Shown: positions 16,969 to 24,954 of the stretch, piece by piece
Position numbering within the stretch: position 1 is the stretch's first letter
Layout of the letters: each line of letters opens with the position of its first letter
Origin: DVED01 sp963838375
Lineage (GTDB): Bacteria > Cyanobacteriota > Cyanobacteriia > Cyanobacteriales > Geitlerinemataceae
Reading direction: 5' to 3'
Length of the DNA: 64,000 bases
Assembly: GCA_963838375.1 (NCBI GenBank)
Contig: CAWIQY010000008.1
Coordinates: forward strand, 124,001-188,000
The notes under the pieces: model-generated
The model's database searches: none
Told to the model about the DNA's origin: nothing
What the model saw: the letters and a program-made list of their open reading frames with translations, nothing else
Position numbers and translations under genes: made by a program

Positions 16969-18111
16969 ATGAGATCTGCATACCAGTACCGACTACGACT
17001 AACCAAAAACCAAACCATCGAAATAGAGCGATGGCTGGAAATGTTGCGGTGTCAATATAACTATTTGCTAGCCGATCGGTTTAATTGGTACGAACAGAAC
17101 CGGACTTCGGTCAACGCTTGCCCCCTGGTTTGCCATCTACCTGAGTTACGAGAAAAACCCGACTACTACTCACAGAAGCGCTCTCTAGTCCAACTCAAAA
17201 AAGACCGTCCCTGGTATGGAGACATTCACTCTCAAGTTCTCCAAAATTGCGTTAAACGAGTTGATTTGGCGTTTCAACGGTATCTCAAAGGTGACTGCAA
17301 CGGAAAAAAGAGCGGTAAGCCTAGATTCCGAGGTAAAGGTCGGTATCGTTCATTGACTTTTCCTTCAATCGGTGCGAACGCAATTTCCGGGAATCAATTA
17401 AAACTTCCTAAGTTTGGGTTTGTTAAGCTGATTTACCATCGCCCTATCCCTGATGGGTTCCAAATCAAAACGGTTACTGTGTCTCGAAAAGCTGATGGTT
17501 GGTACGCAACACTCTCGATTCAAGATGACAGTGTACCGTTGTCGCTAACTCCTGATTGCGTGAATAATCCAATCGGGATTGACATGGGTTTAAAATCATT
17601 TCTGGTCAAGTCCGATGGTTCAGAGGTGACAATTCCTCAGTACTACCGTAAAGCTCAGAAGAAACTCAAGAAAGCGCAAAAAGCGGTCAATCGAAAGAAA
17701 AAAGGGGGCGTCAACCGTTGTAAAGCGGTCAACAGACTGGCTAAGGTTCATAAGAAAGTTGCGGACACACGCAAAGACTTTCATTTTAAGACCGCCAAAC
17801 AGTTGACCGATAAATATGACTTAATCGCTTTTGAAAAGCTCAACATCAAAGGTCTTGCCAGAACGCGACTCTCTAAATCAATTCTCGATGCTGGATGGGG
17901 GCAATTCCTGTCAATACTCACAACCAAAGCTGAAAATGCTGGGTTGTTACCAGTTGCAGTTAACCCTCGAAACACATCTCAGAATTGTTCTAACTGCGGT
18001 ACTAAGGTTCCGAAAAAACTGAAAGACCGCGTCCACTCTTGTCCGAAATGTGGGTACAAAGCAGACAGGGATGTGAATGCGGCAATAAACATTCTGAAAC
18101 TGGCGTTATAA
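16969..18111 (+). CDS. tnpB: TnpB RNA-guided nuclease (IS200/IS605 OrfB)
   Basis: The gene is intact at 380 residues. AAGGAG sits 8 bases before the ATG. The RuvC-type residues are all visible: Asp in GIDMGLKSFLVK (RuvC-I), Glu in IAFEKLNIKGL (RuvC-II) and Asp in DRDVNAAINIL (RuvC-III). A four-Cys zinc finger (CSNCGT... CPKCGY) lies between the last two. TnpB proteins use an RNA from the element's right end to cut DNA beside a target-adjacent motif, which promotes element retention. No frameshift is seen, so it may be active. Confidence 0.93.
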   Translation: MRSAYQYRLRLTKNQTIEIERWLEMLRCQYNYLLADRFNWYEQNRTSVNACPLVCHLPELREKPDYYSQKRSLVQLKKDRPWYGDIHSQVLQNCVKRVDLAFQRYLKGDCNGKKSGKPRFRGKGRYRSLTFPSIGANAISGNQLKLPKFGFVKLIYHRPIPDGFQIKTVTVSRKADGWYATLSIQDDSVPLSLTPDCVNNPIGIDMGLKSFLVKSDGSEVTIPQYYRKAQKKLKKAQKAVNRKKKGGVNRCKAVNRLAKVHKKVADTRKDFHFKTAKQLTDKYDLIAFEKLNIKGLARTRLSKSILDAGWGQFLSILTTKAENAGLLPVAVNPRNTSQNCSNCGTKVPKKLKDRVHSCPKCGYKADRDVNAAINILKLAL

Positions 18112-18232
18112 AATGCTTTGGCGGTGGGGCATCCCGTCAGTAGTAAAGCTTACCGCGTATCTATACAGCAATAGCTGGAGTTGGTAAGAAGCCCGCACTG
18201 TACCGCTCTTGTCAGTGTCGGGAGTATGTCAC
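18080..18232 (+). ncRNA. Predicted omega/right-end guide RNA scaffold of the 16.9-kb tnpB
   Basis: In characterised elements the guide scaffold spans the 3' end of tnpB and the right-end hairpin, and the guide starts immediately after the element. Here the hairpin 18192-18222 and terminal TCAC (18229-18232) would end the scaffold. The guide would then begin at 18233. This is inferred from element architecture only; the 5' boundary is a guess. Confidence 0.45.
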
Positions 18233-18603
18233 AGACAGAGTTTCCAGTTTTGGAGATATTTTGATGAAATAGGCATAATCTTTCACGATGGACTTCATGT
18301 CCCAATTCTAGTTATCCTGACTCGGAGAAATCTCGATCGCCCCCCTCCAGGCTACAATCAGCAAATCTTCCCCAGAACGCAGAATAACGGGAAACCGCGT
18401 CGAAAACGTAAATCGGTATTAGATTAGAGTTGTTGGGAAATCTACCTCAAACCCTCGTACCACCTGGGCAAAAATGGGGGTTTCGGAAATGTCTATTTGA
18501 GAATTAGACTCGGTGTGGGGTAGATTCTTCTCCAATCTGGGAGCTTTTTCGTCGGACTCTGCGTCATTTCCCCTAGGACTTAACCCGTATTAGCTTTGAA
18601 GAG
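18233..18603. other. Intergenic region downstream of the IS
   Basis: Apart from the presumed guide-encoding flank at its left edge, I see no supported gene. A 72-codon plus-strand frame (18209-18427) overlaps the IS right end and looks accidental. The promoter of the COP23 gene should lie near the right side. Confidence 0.4.
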
Positions 18604-19137
18604 ATGAGACATTTACTGCATTTAGCCCTCGTCAGCATCGTTGCCGCGCCACTGGCTTTTCTCGGTGCCAAACCCAGCCTCGCGAGATCCGAACAACCGA
18701 GTTCGTTCCAGTGCCGCACGGAGGATGGTATCCATTATACGATCGCCCTCAGAAGTGATGGAGAAGAATCGAATCCGATGATTGTTTGGACCAGTGATGC
18801 GTTTGAAAGTGCAGGCTACCCCCCCCAGCGTCGCTGTGAGGTGGTTAGCGATCGACTCAATACCGTTCTCGCCGAGAATGGTGATACTCTCGAAGGTCTG
18901 TATTTGACGACCGGGCGCGTCAATGGTCAATCGGTGATTTGTACCGTGGGTAGTACCAACTCCGGTTGCAATCAAAATAACCTCCTGTTTACTCTCAGCG
19001 GCAATAACGCCCGCAATCCCGAAGCCGTTCTCGAAAACCTATCGAGTCGGGCAACCCACACCAGCGGGAACTTGATTCAAGAATCCGGCGGACAACTTTA
19101 CGTCGATTTAGATGAGTTAGTGATCGGTCATTTCTAA
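18604..19137 (+). CDS. Exported COP23-domain protein
   Basis: The protein is 177 residues with a signal peptide (MRHLLHLALVSIVAAPLAFL, likely cleaved after the Ala/Ser-rich stretch near 27). The mature part fits the COP23 domain: FQCRTEDGIHYTIALRSDGE, MIVWTSDAFESAGYPPQRRC and LTTGRVNGQSVICTVG, with paired cysteines. COP23 was described as a circadian-oscillating membrane-associated protein in unicellular cyanobacteria; its biochemical role is unknown. Cyanobacteria often place it beside trypsin-like proteases, as here (next gene 275 bases downstream, same strand). Confidence 0.8.
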   Translation: MRHLLHLALVSIVAAPLAFLGAKPSLARSEQPSSFQCRTEDGIHYTIALRSDGEESNPMIVWTSDAFESAGYPPQRRCEVVSDRLNTVLAENGDTLEGLYLTTGRVNGQSVICTVGSTNSGCNQNNLLFTLSGNNARNPEAVLENLSSRATHTSGNLIQESGGQLYVDLDELVIGHF

Positions 19138-19412
19138 CGATCGAGCTTTATCTAGATTCGTCTGCATTTCGCGACATCAAATTGGCACTCAATTGTCCGG
19201 ATGGAGAGTCTGCAAACATTCGGAATCTATTGGACTGAGAGTATTTAGAGCATTCACACTTGGGTTGAAAACTCAGATCGATCGCCAATCTGGCTAACCA
19301 AAAGTCGAGCAATTTCTATGGCTGTAAAATCGACATTCCATCGGATTGGTAACCAACGAAATAATGAATCGATCGGATATTTCAAGCTCGATCGAGTAAG
19401 GGGTGTGAAAAT

Positions 19413-20399
19413 GTGAAATTTCGACAAATCTTAATTTCCGGACGCAAAAGTGCGATCGCTCTGACCGGAACGATGGCAGCTGTAGCGGTTGCCATTCCCC
19501 TGACAAGCGCCCAAGCCTTAACCGAAGAACAAGTAGACGCCGTAGCATCCCAAACCACCGTTGTCATCGCCCAAGGTTTACGCAAAGGCGATATCGAAGC
19601 CCGACAGGAGTGGAATCCCGGTTCCGGGGCAATTGTTGCCCATCGCGGCAACACTTACTTTGTCCTGACGGCACTACACGTCGTCCGGACTCGCGATGTG
19701 GTATACGGCATCCGCACCAGCGATGGAGAAGTGCACATAGTGGATGATGTTCGTACTCAAGAAAACATTCACCGGCTGGGGGCAGAAAAAGGCGAATTCG
19801 GCGATCGAATTGATGGCTTAGATTTAGCCATTATCGAATTTCAAAGCGATGCGGACTATCCCACCACCGTCATGGGGAGTTCGGACCAATTGCAACCGGG
19901 CGACAATCTCTATATCTCCGGCTGGCCAAATCCCGAAGATGACAGTGCTCGTCGCGTCCGCAAGACTGTTGATGGTAAACTGACAGCCATTTTCTTTCAA
20001 CCGTCAGCCGATGGGGGTTACAGCTTGCTCTACGACAACCCCACCCAGCGCGGTATGAGCGGTGGACCGGTTTTTAATGCTCGAGGGGAATTGGTGGGCA
20101 TTCACGGACGCGGTAAAGCCCAACAACAGAACTATTGTATCGATCCTCAGTTAAGTACGGACAACAGTTGCGGAATGCAAACGCTGCACTTTCTCAAACA
20201 AGCGACGCTAGACGGACTGAACTTAACCTACGAAGCGCCTCCGGTCGATCCCGAGGTCATCGAAGCCGGGTTGAGAAACCAAGAAAATGCCGATGTCATT
20301 GAAGATATTTACGAAACCTTCACCTTCGATGTGCGATCGCTCCTCCGGGATACGCCGTCGGGGGGTTGCGGGAGTTTGTTACTCGGAGATGATTGTTAG
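19413..20399 (+). CDS. Exported trypsin-like serine protease
   Basis: Translation starts at GTG 19413. The 328 residues begin with a twin-basic signal-like N-terminus and a hydrophobic run (SAIALTGTMAAVAVAIPL). The chymotrypsin-fold triad is visible: His89 in LTALHVV, Asp137 in GLDLAII, and Ser216 in GMSGGPVF. There is no PDZ domain, so this is not a DegP/HtrA protein. The C-terminal ~75 residues contain several Cys and a helical linker. It follows the COP23 gene on the same strand, and both lie between the two inverted 105-bp elements. The substrate is unknown; it acts in the periplasm or outside the cell. Confidence 0.85.
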   Translation: MKFRQILISGRKSAIALTGTMAAVAVAIPLTSAQALTEEQVDAVASQTTVVIAQGLRKGDIEARQEWNPGSGAIVAHRGNTYFVLTALHVVRTRDVVYGIRTSDGEVHIVDDVRTQENIHRLGAEKGEFGDRIDGLDLAIIEFQSDADYPTTVMGSSDQLQPGDNLYISGWPNPEDDSARRVRKTVDGKLTAIFFQPSADGGYSLLYDNPTQRGMSGGPVFNARGELVGIHGRGKAQQQNYCIDPQLSTDNSCGMQTLHFLKQATLDGLNLTYEAPPVDPEVIEAGLRNQENADVIEDIYETFTFDVRSLLRDTPSGGCGSLLLGDDC

Positions 20400-20447
20400 T
20401 TGTTGGTTGTTGATTGTATAGGCAAGTTAACGATCGATATTTGATTT

Positions 20448-20552
20448 TACAGCGGTTTTCGCAGCTATGAGGTACATAAAATTTTGGGTTGATGTAGGGG
20501 CGAATGGCATTCGCCCTTCTAGATGTACCGCATAATACCGGGAACCGCTGTA
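20448..20552 (-). repeat. 105-bp palindromic mobile element (MITE-like), copy 2
   Basis: This is the reverse-complement copy of 15920-16024, identical at every position, starting TACAGCGGTTTTCG and ending CGGGAACCGCTGTA. It lies 49 bases after the protease stop codon. Identity without any decay implies recent movement or recent duplication. Confidence 0.85.
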
Positions 20553-20633
20553 TATTGAAAACAGCCACCCTTTTTATCTTGCCACGATCGACACAATCGA
20601 AGAAATTAACAATCCTATTTTTAAAGTGTATCT

Positions 20634-21380
20634 CTATACCTTCTTCAAAATAGAATTCCAGTTTTTCGACCCGTTATACCCATACATATCCTGATAGTAG
20701 GTATCCACTAAATACTCGTCTTCGCGTTTTGTTAACCAGTTTCTCAAGTCATCCATTTTCCTCGCGCCCTGCTCCATTTCTTCGCGATCGTCCCAACTAT
20801 CTTCCCATAATGTCCAGTGGACTTTATTGGTATCTTCCACAATCAAGTAGTCACCACTTTGGAGACCATTTTGATGAAAATGTTCCAAAACTCCAACGAG
20901 ATTAATATGGGCATCTTCGACGATCAACCAAGGATGAGGGAGTGCAGACAGTAAATCCACCGGAAAAGCCGCACCGATATCGTTACAATCTCCCTGGATA
21001 AAATCAACCCGAGAGTCGGCTTTTGCTTTTTCATCGAGCATAGACAAATCGATATCGACAGAGTGAACGCGCCCTTCGATCCCGAATATCTCCAAGCAAT
21101 CGGCTAACCAAATCGCGCCTCCACCATTGAATGCACCAATTTCAATAATCGTTTTCGGTTGCAGTTCGTACAGCAGCATCGGGTAAAGTGCCATCTCCGT
21201 GACTCCTTTGGGCAGGACGATGCCTTTCCAGGTTTGCAAATAGCTATTTTCTAGCAGAGGTTTCCAAGCCTCGGCAGGAATATCGCATTCATCTTTGCGA
21301 TCGCTAATTTTGACAAATCGATCGGCTTTTAAAGGTTCGCTTTTGTGTTGGGCTTGTTCGACAATTTTTGGGTAACTCAT
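20634..21380 (-). CDS. CmcI-like SAM-dependent methyltransferase, copy B
   Basis: The protein is 248 residues. The class I methyltransferase core of the CmcI / rhamnosyl-O-methyltransferase family is clear: TIIEIGAFNGGGAIWLADCLE (SAM-binding motif I), VHSVDIDLSML (acidic residue of motif II), DFIQGDCND, and WLIVEDAHINLVGVLEHF. The family has a DAH metal-binding motif. It is a close paralogue of the gene at 22713, with the same length and the same end (YQDMYGYNGSKNW...). It is the last gene of the biosynthetic cluster. It probably methylates or modifies a hydroxyl on the assembly-line product; the substrate is unknown. Confidence 0.8.
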   Translation of the reverse strand: MSYPKIVEQAQHKSEPLKADRFVKISDRKDECDIPAEAWKPLLENSYLQTWKGIVLPKGVTEMALYPMLLYELQPKTIIEIGAFNGGGAIWLADCLEIFGIEGRVHSVDIDLSMLDEKAKADSRVDFIQGDCNDIGAAFPVDLLSALPHPWLIVEDAHINLVGVLEHFHQNGLQSGDYLIVEDTNKVHWTLWEDSWDDREEMEQGARKMDDLRNWLTKREDEYLVDTYYQDMYGYNGSKNWNSILKKV

Positions 21381-21415
21381 GCAACTTTATTCCCGAATCT
21401 TGGTGACTGCTGAAT

Positions 21416-22606
21416 CTATTGATATTCACTGACGAACTCGCTGAGGTAAACGGGCTTCACTCGATCGAAATCCCGACGTCCGGCATAGTACATCCATTCC
21501 ATATAGGCGATTTCCAGGTGTCTCGTTCCCGAACTGGGGTCAAAAGCCTTGCGACCGTGAAGTATCCGGAAGTTCTGCACCAATTGGCAATCCCCGGCTT
21601 CCATACGGAACCAATATTGATAAGCGGGATCTTTGAGGTAGCCAGCAAACGCGGTGTAGGCTTCGTAAAACGCTTCCATTTGCTCGAACGGGATATTCAA
21701 GCCAAAATTTTTGTGAGAGAAGTAGATATCAGCCACTTCCCCAGCAGCATCGAGTTTGATAATCGGAGTGGTTCGAGAAACAAAATAACCCCATTCTTGG
21801 TAGAACTGCCGAAACTGAACCGGAGTCTGGGACAAAATCTGAAAATATCGGGGATGGTGTTCTCGAAAATCCCGCGCCACCCGATACCCATCCACCAAAA
21901 CCGACTCGCCGCCAGATGCCTGATTTTCCACGCAATAGAGAAGCTGGACGATGCGCGGCGCGGAGGTAAACGTGAGATCGACATGGGGTGATAAGGCATC
22001 TCCCGCATAAGACACAGACAAATCGGGACCGTTGCGGACGGCTTTGACAGTGCAGTAGCGTCCGTAACCCGAAAGCTCGTAAATCGGTCCGATCGATTTA
22101 ACAAAAGAGTCTAAATCTTCATAGGCTAGATTGCGTAAGATGACGAACCCCAGAGTGTCGAGTTGGTCGATCCAAGATGCAAACGTGCTAGAAGCCACGT
22201 CGAACAATTTAGGGGGATTGGCATCTAAGTCCGAGCGATTCCAGAGAATTTTTTCGTCCTTCGGTGGCGATTCTAGTTTGGGTAGAAAACGATCGACTCC
22301 CGCGTCGAGATCGTAAGCATGACTCCACAGCCAAGAGAGGGGATAGATGCTGCGGTGGGGCGGATCTTCATCCCAGTCTACAAAGAGTTTCTCGTTTTGG
22401 ATATAGGCAGATTTGGGTTTTGGGGGTTGGGTGCGATCGCTGATGTCGTAGATTTTCTGGAAAGAACTGGCATGGTGACATTCGGGAGAAAGACAGTTAT
22501 CCCGCAACCAAATGTAATGAAAGCGCTGATTTCCCACAGTCAGAAAGCGATCGTTTAACGTGACCTCTTTCGTTTTTGTTGTTTCTATAACTTGTTGTTG
22601 GCTCAT
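21416..22606 (-). CDS. Fe(II)/2-oxoglutarate oxygenase, gamma-butyrobetaine hydroxylase/TmpA-like
   Basis: The protein is 396 residues. Residues ~15-100 are the small N-terminal DUF971-like zinc domain typical of gamma-butyrobetaine hydroxylase (FHYIWLRDNCLSPECHH). The TauD/TfdA catalytic domain follows: LSPHVDLTFTSAPRIVQLLYC supplies the HxD iron ligands, and LVQNFRILHGRKAFDPSSGTRHLEIAY the distal His and the 2-oxoglutarate-binding Arg. Relatives hydroxylate carbon next to a trimethylammonium group (gamma-butyrobetaine, trimethyllysine, or 2-trimethylaminoethylphosphonate by TmpA). It is 35 bases from copy B and ~105 bases from copy A of the CmcI-like genes. The HD protein at 23504 resembles TmpB, the usual TmpA partner. 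Confidence 0.82.
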   Translation of the reverse strand: MSQQQVIETTKTKEVTLNDRFLTVGNQRFHYIWLRDNCLSPECHHASSFQKIYDISDRTQPPKPKSAYIQNEKLFVDWDEDPPHRSIYPLSWLWSHAYDLDAGVDRFLPKLESPPKDEKILWNRSDLDANPPKLFDVASSTFASWIDQLDTLGFVILRNLAYEDLDSFVKSIGPIYELSGYGRYCTVKAVRNGPDLSVSYAGDALSPHVDLTFTSAPRIVQLLYCVENQASGGESVLVDGYRVARDFREHHPRYFQILSQTPVQFRQFYQEWGYFVSRTTPIIKLDAAGEVADIYFSHKNFGLNIPFEQMEAFYEAYTAFAGYLKDPAYQYWFRMEAGDCQLVQNFRILHGRKAFDPSSGTRHLEIAYMEWMYYAGRRDFDRVKPVYLSEFVSEYQ

Positions 22607-22712
22607 CGTTTTCCTATTTCAGTGCAAATTAAGAAAGTGGTTCCTCGGCTTTTATGGATTGATCGAACATCGGCAGATCTTCGGATTTTTGGCAACATCT
22701 CCCGCCAACACC

Positions 22713-23459
22713 TTAAACCTTTTTCAGAATCGAATTCCAGTTTTTCGATCCGTTGTAGCCGTACATATCCTGATAGTAAGTATCCACCAGATACTCATCT
22801 TCATGGTTGTTCAACCAATCTCTCAAATCCTTGAGCTTTCGCGCACCTTCCTCAACTTCAGCCGCATCATCCCAGTGTTCGTGCCAATAATCCCACATGG
22901 ATTGGCTCGTGTCCTCGACAATCAAGTAGTCTCCTTTCCCGAACCCATTTTGATCGAAATAGTCGAGGATGCCAACCAAATTGACATGAGAGTCTTCAAT
23001 CAGCAACCAAGGATGAGGTAGCTCAGAAAGCATTTGACGAGGAAAGGTTGCAGCCAAGTCATTGGAATCACCCTGCAAAAAATGCACTCGAGTATCTTCT
23101 TTCGCTTGTTCGTCTAGAAGCGAGAGATCGATATCCATCGAATACACGCTACCTTCTATGCCAAAGAGTTCCAAATGATCCGCCAACCAAATGGCACTTC
23201 CTCCGTTAAACGCACCCAGCTCGATAATCGTTTTCGGTTGGAGTTCGTGGATGAGCATGGGATAAATCCCAATTTCGGTGACAGACTTATTGAGGATTAT
23301 CCCTTTCCAGGTCTGTAACATGGCATTTTTCAGCAGAGGAATCCAAGCTTCAGTAGGAATACTGCATCGCTCTTCTCGCTCTGAAATTTTCGCGAATCGG
23401 TCTGAGCTAAACTTTTGACTCTGGTGTTTTTTATCTTGTAGAACGGTTTTATAATCCAT
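22713..23459 (-). CDS. CmcI-like SAM-dependent methyltransferase, copy A
   Basis: I place the start at ATG 23457-23459 (MDYKTVLQDKKHQ). This gives 248 residues, exactly the length of copy B, and the two align from their first residues. The alternative upstream start is a TTG. Motifs: TIIELGAFNGGSAIWLADHLE, VYSMDIDLSLLDEQAKED, HFLQGDSND, and WLLIEDSHVNLVGILDYF, in which the DAH of copy B is DSH. The two copies are highly similar along their length, so they arose by duplication within the cluster. Different metal-site residues hint at different positions of action or one impaired copy (inference). Confidence 0.8.
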   Translation of the reverse strand: MDYKTVLQDKKHQSQKFSSDRFAKISEREERCSIPTEAWIPLLKNAMLQTWKGIILNKSVTEIGIYPMLIHELQPKTIIELGAFNGGSAIWLADHLELFGIEGSVYSMDIDLSLLDEQAKEDTRVHFLQGDSNDLAATFPRQMLSELPHPWLLIEDSHVNLVGILDYFDQNGFGKGDYLIVEDTSQSMWDYWHEHWDDAAEVEEGARKLKDLRDWLNNHEDEYLVDTYYQDMYGYNGSKNWNSILKKV

Positions 23460-23503
23460 ATTTTTTGTCTTGAGTAATAGCTCGATTGGCAATCTTTTTT
23501 ATA

Positions 23504-24055
23504 CTAAGATCTGGGTTCACGACTAAAAATAGATTCGAGCATGGGTTTAAAATCGGATAGAGACATCATGTCATAATTTGGGTCAAAAGAAAGTTGATCC
23601 CAACGATCGCAGAAAATAATTGTTTTTTCAAAAGCGGGATGCCCTTTGAATTTGTCGCGCTCATTGCGATCTCGATCGATCAGGTGGTGAAAGTAATAAC
23701 CCTGAAATACCTCATGATTTTCTATCATCCAGGCATTTTCCGAGGAAACATAAGGTCGTAAAATTGCTGCGGCAACTTGACCGTGATTGTAAGGCGCGAG
23801 GTCATCGCCAATATCGTGTAGCAAGGCACAAACAACCATTTCTTCATCAGCGCCATCGCGGAATGCCCGAGTGGCTGTTTGTAGGCAATGATCGAGGCGG
23901 TCTACTTGACTTCCCATTCCATGACCTCGCAGATCTAGCAAGGCTTTAACAATCCGGTCTGTCAAACCATTGACAAGTTCTTCAAAACATTGATTTGTAA
24001 AATCCCACTGCTCCTTCGTCAGGGTATCCATTCTCGTGTAACCTGTGATATTCAT
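23504..24055 (-). CDS. HD-domain oxygenase-like protein (TmpB/PhnZ-type)
   Basis: The 183-residue protein is a minimal HD domain. Its ligands are VDRLDHCLQTATRA, the HD pair in ALLHDIGDDLAPYNH, and ENHEVFQGYYFHH. Proteins of this group are often called phosphohydrolases, but PhnZ and TmpB are mixed-valent di-iron oxygenases. These cleave a C-P bond after hydroxylation by a Fe/2OG enzyme. Here the HD protein sits in one operon with a TmpA-like oxygenase, 11-46 bases from its neighbours. I infer an oxygenase acting on the product hydroxylated by its partner; a hydrolase cannot be excluded. Confidence 0.7.
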   Translation of the reverse strand: MNITGYTRMDTLTKEQWDFTNQCFEELVNGLTDRIVKALLDLRGHGMGSQVDRLDHCLQTATRAFRDGADEEMVVCALLHDIGDDLAPYNHGQVAAAILRPYVSSENAWMIENHEVFQGYYFHHLIDRDRNERDKFKGHPAFEKTIIFCDRWDQLSFDPNYDMMSLSDFKPMLESIFSREPRS

Positions 24056-24101
24056 GATTCCAGAATCCTCGTGCTTATTTGTGCAAATATAGCGATATCA
24101 A

Positions 24102-24731
24102 TTAGCAAACTTGATACACCCAAACTTGTAAGTAAACATCTGATTCAGCATCTGGGAAGTTTTCAAAAGGTTCTCCCTGTTCTACTAACTTCCACGAGCC
24201 AGCAGCTTCAAGAGCCGACAGCTTGTCTTTGAAATCGCTCGTTTCGTAATAATCGGGACGGATGGTAAAAACAATGTATCCTCCGGGTTTGGTAATGCGA
24301 ATCAGTTCGTCGAAACCACTGCTGGGAGCATGACCCAAGGTGAACGTTCCCACGCTGATAATGGCATCAAAGGAATCCGAGGGAAAGTCTAAAGGTTCGC
24401 CTAAAATTCCCTGGGAGAGAGTTTTGTAGACATTCTTTTTCTGTGCTTCTTCCAGCATTCCCGCAGACATATCCATTGCCTCGATCTGGCGATATCCGTG
24501 CTGGTGCAGAATCTGTCCCACGAGCCCCGTTCCCGCGCCTGCATCTAAAATTTTGGCATCTTTGGGGACATACTTAACCAAAACTTCGACGGCTGGCTCG
24601 GGTCCGGTATAGTTGTCTGGCAATAAATCTTGCTCGTATTCCTTCGCCCATTCATCATACTTTTGGGCGAGCTCTCGATTGTTTTTGGCGCTATAAACTG
24701 ACTCAACTTTTTCTGCTTTTTGGATCGTCAT
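24102..24731 (-). CDS. Class I SAM-dependent methyltransferase (METTL27-like)
   Basis: The protein is 209 residues. The N-terminal ELAQKYDEWAKEYEQDLLPDNYTGP block is followed by the SAM-binding motif AKILDAGAGTGLVGQIL. The rest of the core is IEAMDMSAGMLEEA, FDAIISVGTFTLGHAP and ITKPGGYIVFTIRPDYY. This is the Williams-Beuren/METTL27-like branch of small-molecule methyltransferases. It lies between the PKS and the HD oxygenase on the same strand. It is a candidate to add further N- or O-methyl groups to the assembly-line product, for example to complete a quaternary amine (inference). Confidence 0.82.
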   Translation of the reverse strand: MTIQKAEKVESVYSAKNNRELAQKYDEWAKEYEQDLLPDNYTGPEPAVEVLVKYVPKDAKILDAGAGTGLVGQILHQHGYRQIEAMDMSAGMLEEAQKKNVYKTLSQGILGEPLDFPSDSFDAIISVGTFTLGHAPSSGFDELIRITKPGGYIVFTIRPDYYETSDFKDKLSALEAAGSWKLVEQGEPFENFPDAESDVYLQVWVYQVC

Positions 24732-24954
24732 TTTGAGAATTCAGGTTAATATTTTTGATTAAGTTTGAGAGCGATAGTCGTATCTCTTAAAACAAATATT
24801 GGGTAGGAAAAAGCATTTGCATAAACTTTGTCGTCTCGAGGACAAAATGGTCGGACAAATGCTTCGCCCATACAAAAGTCTGTCCTAATGTATGCCCGTA
24901 GCGCTATAACGATCGCTTCGGCATCGCTGACTCTAAATCGTCTTCCATGATACT

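Larger units (their letters stand above)
16722..18232 (+). mobile_element. IS200/IS605-type element with tnpB (no tnpA)
   Basis: The proposed left end is the imperfect hairpin around CCGACCC...GTCGGGATGAATGG (about 16722-16761). Its GGGATGAATGG word also closes the left-end hairpin of the second element at 51552. The right end is the hairpin CCCGCACTG...CAGTGTCGGG (18192-18222) followed by GTATGTCAC, so the element should end at TCAC 18229-18232. It carries the RHH gene and tnpB but no intact tnpA, so it depends on a transposase elsewhere. The left boundary is approximate. Confidence 0.6.
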
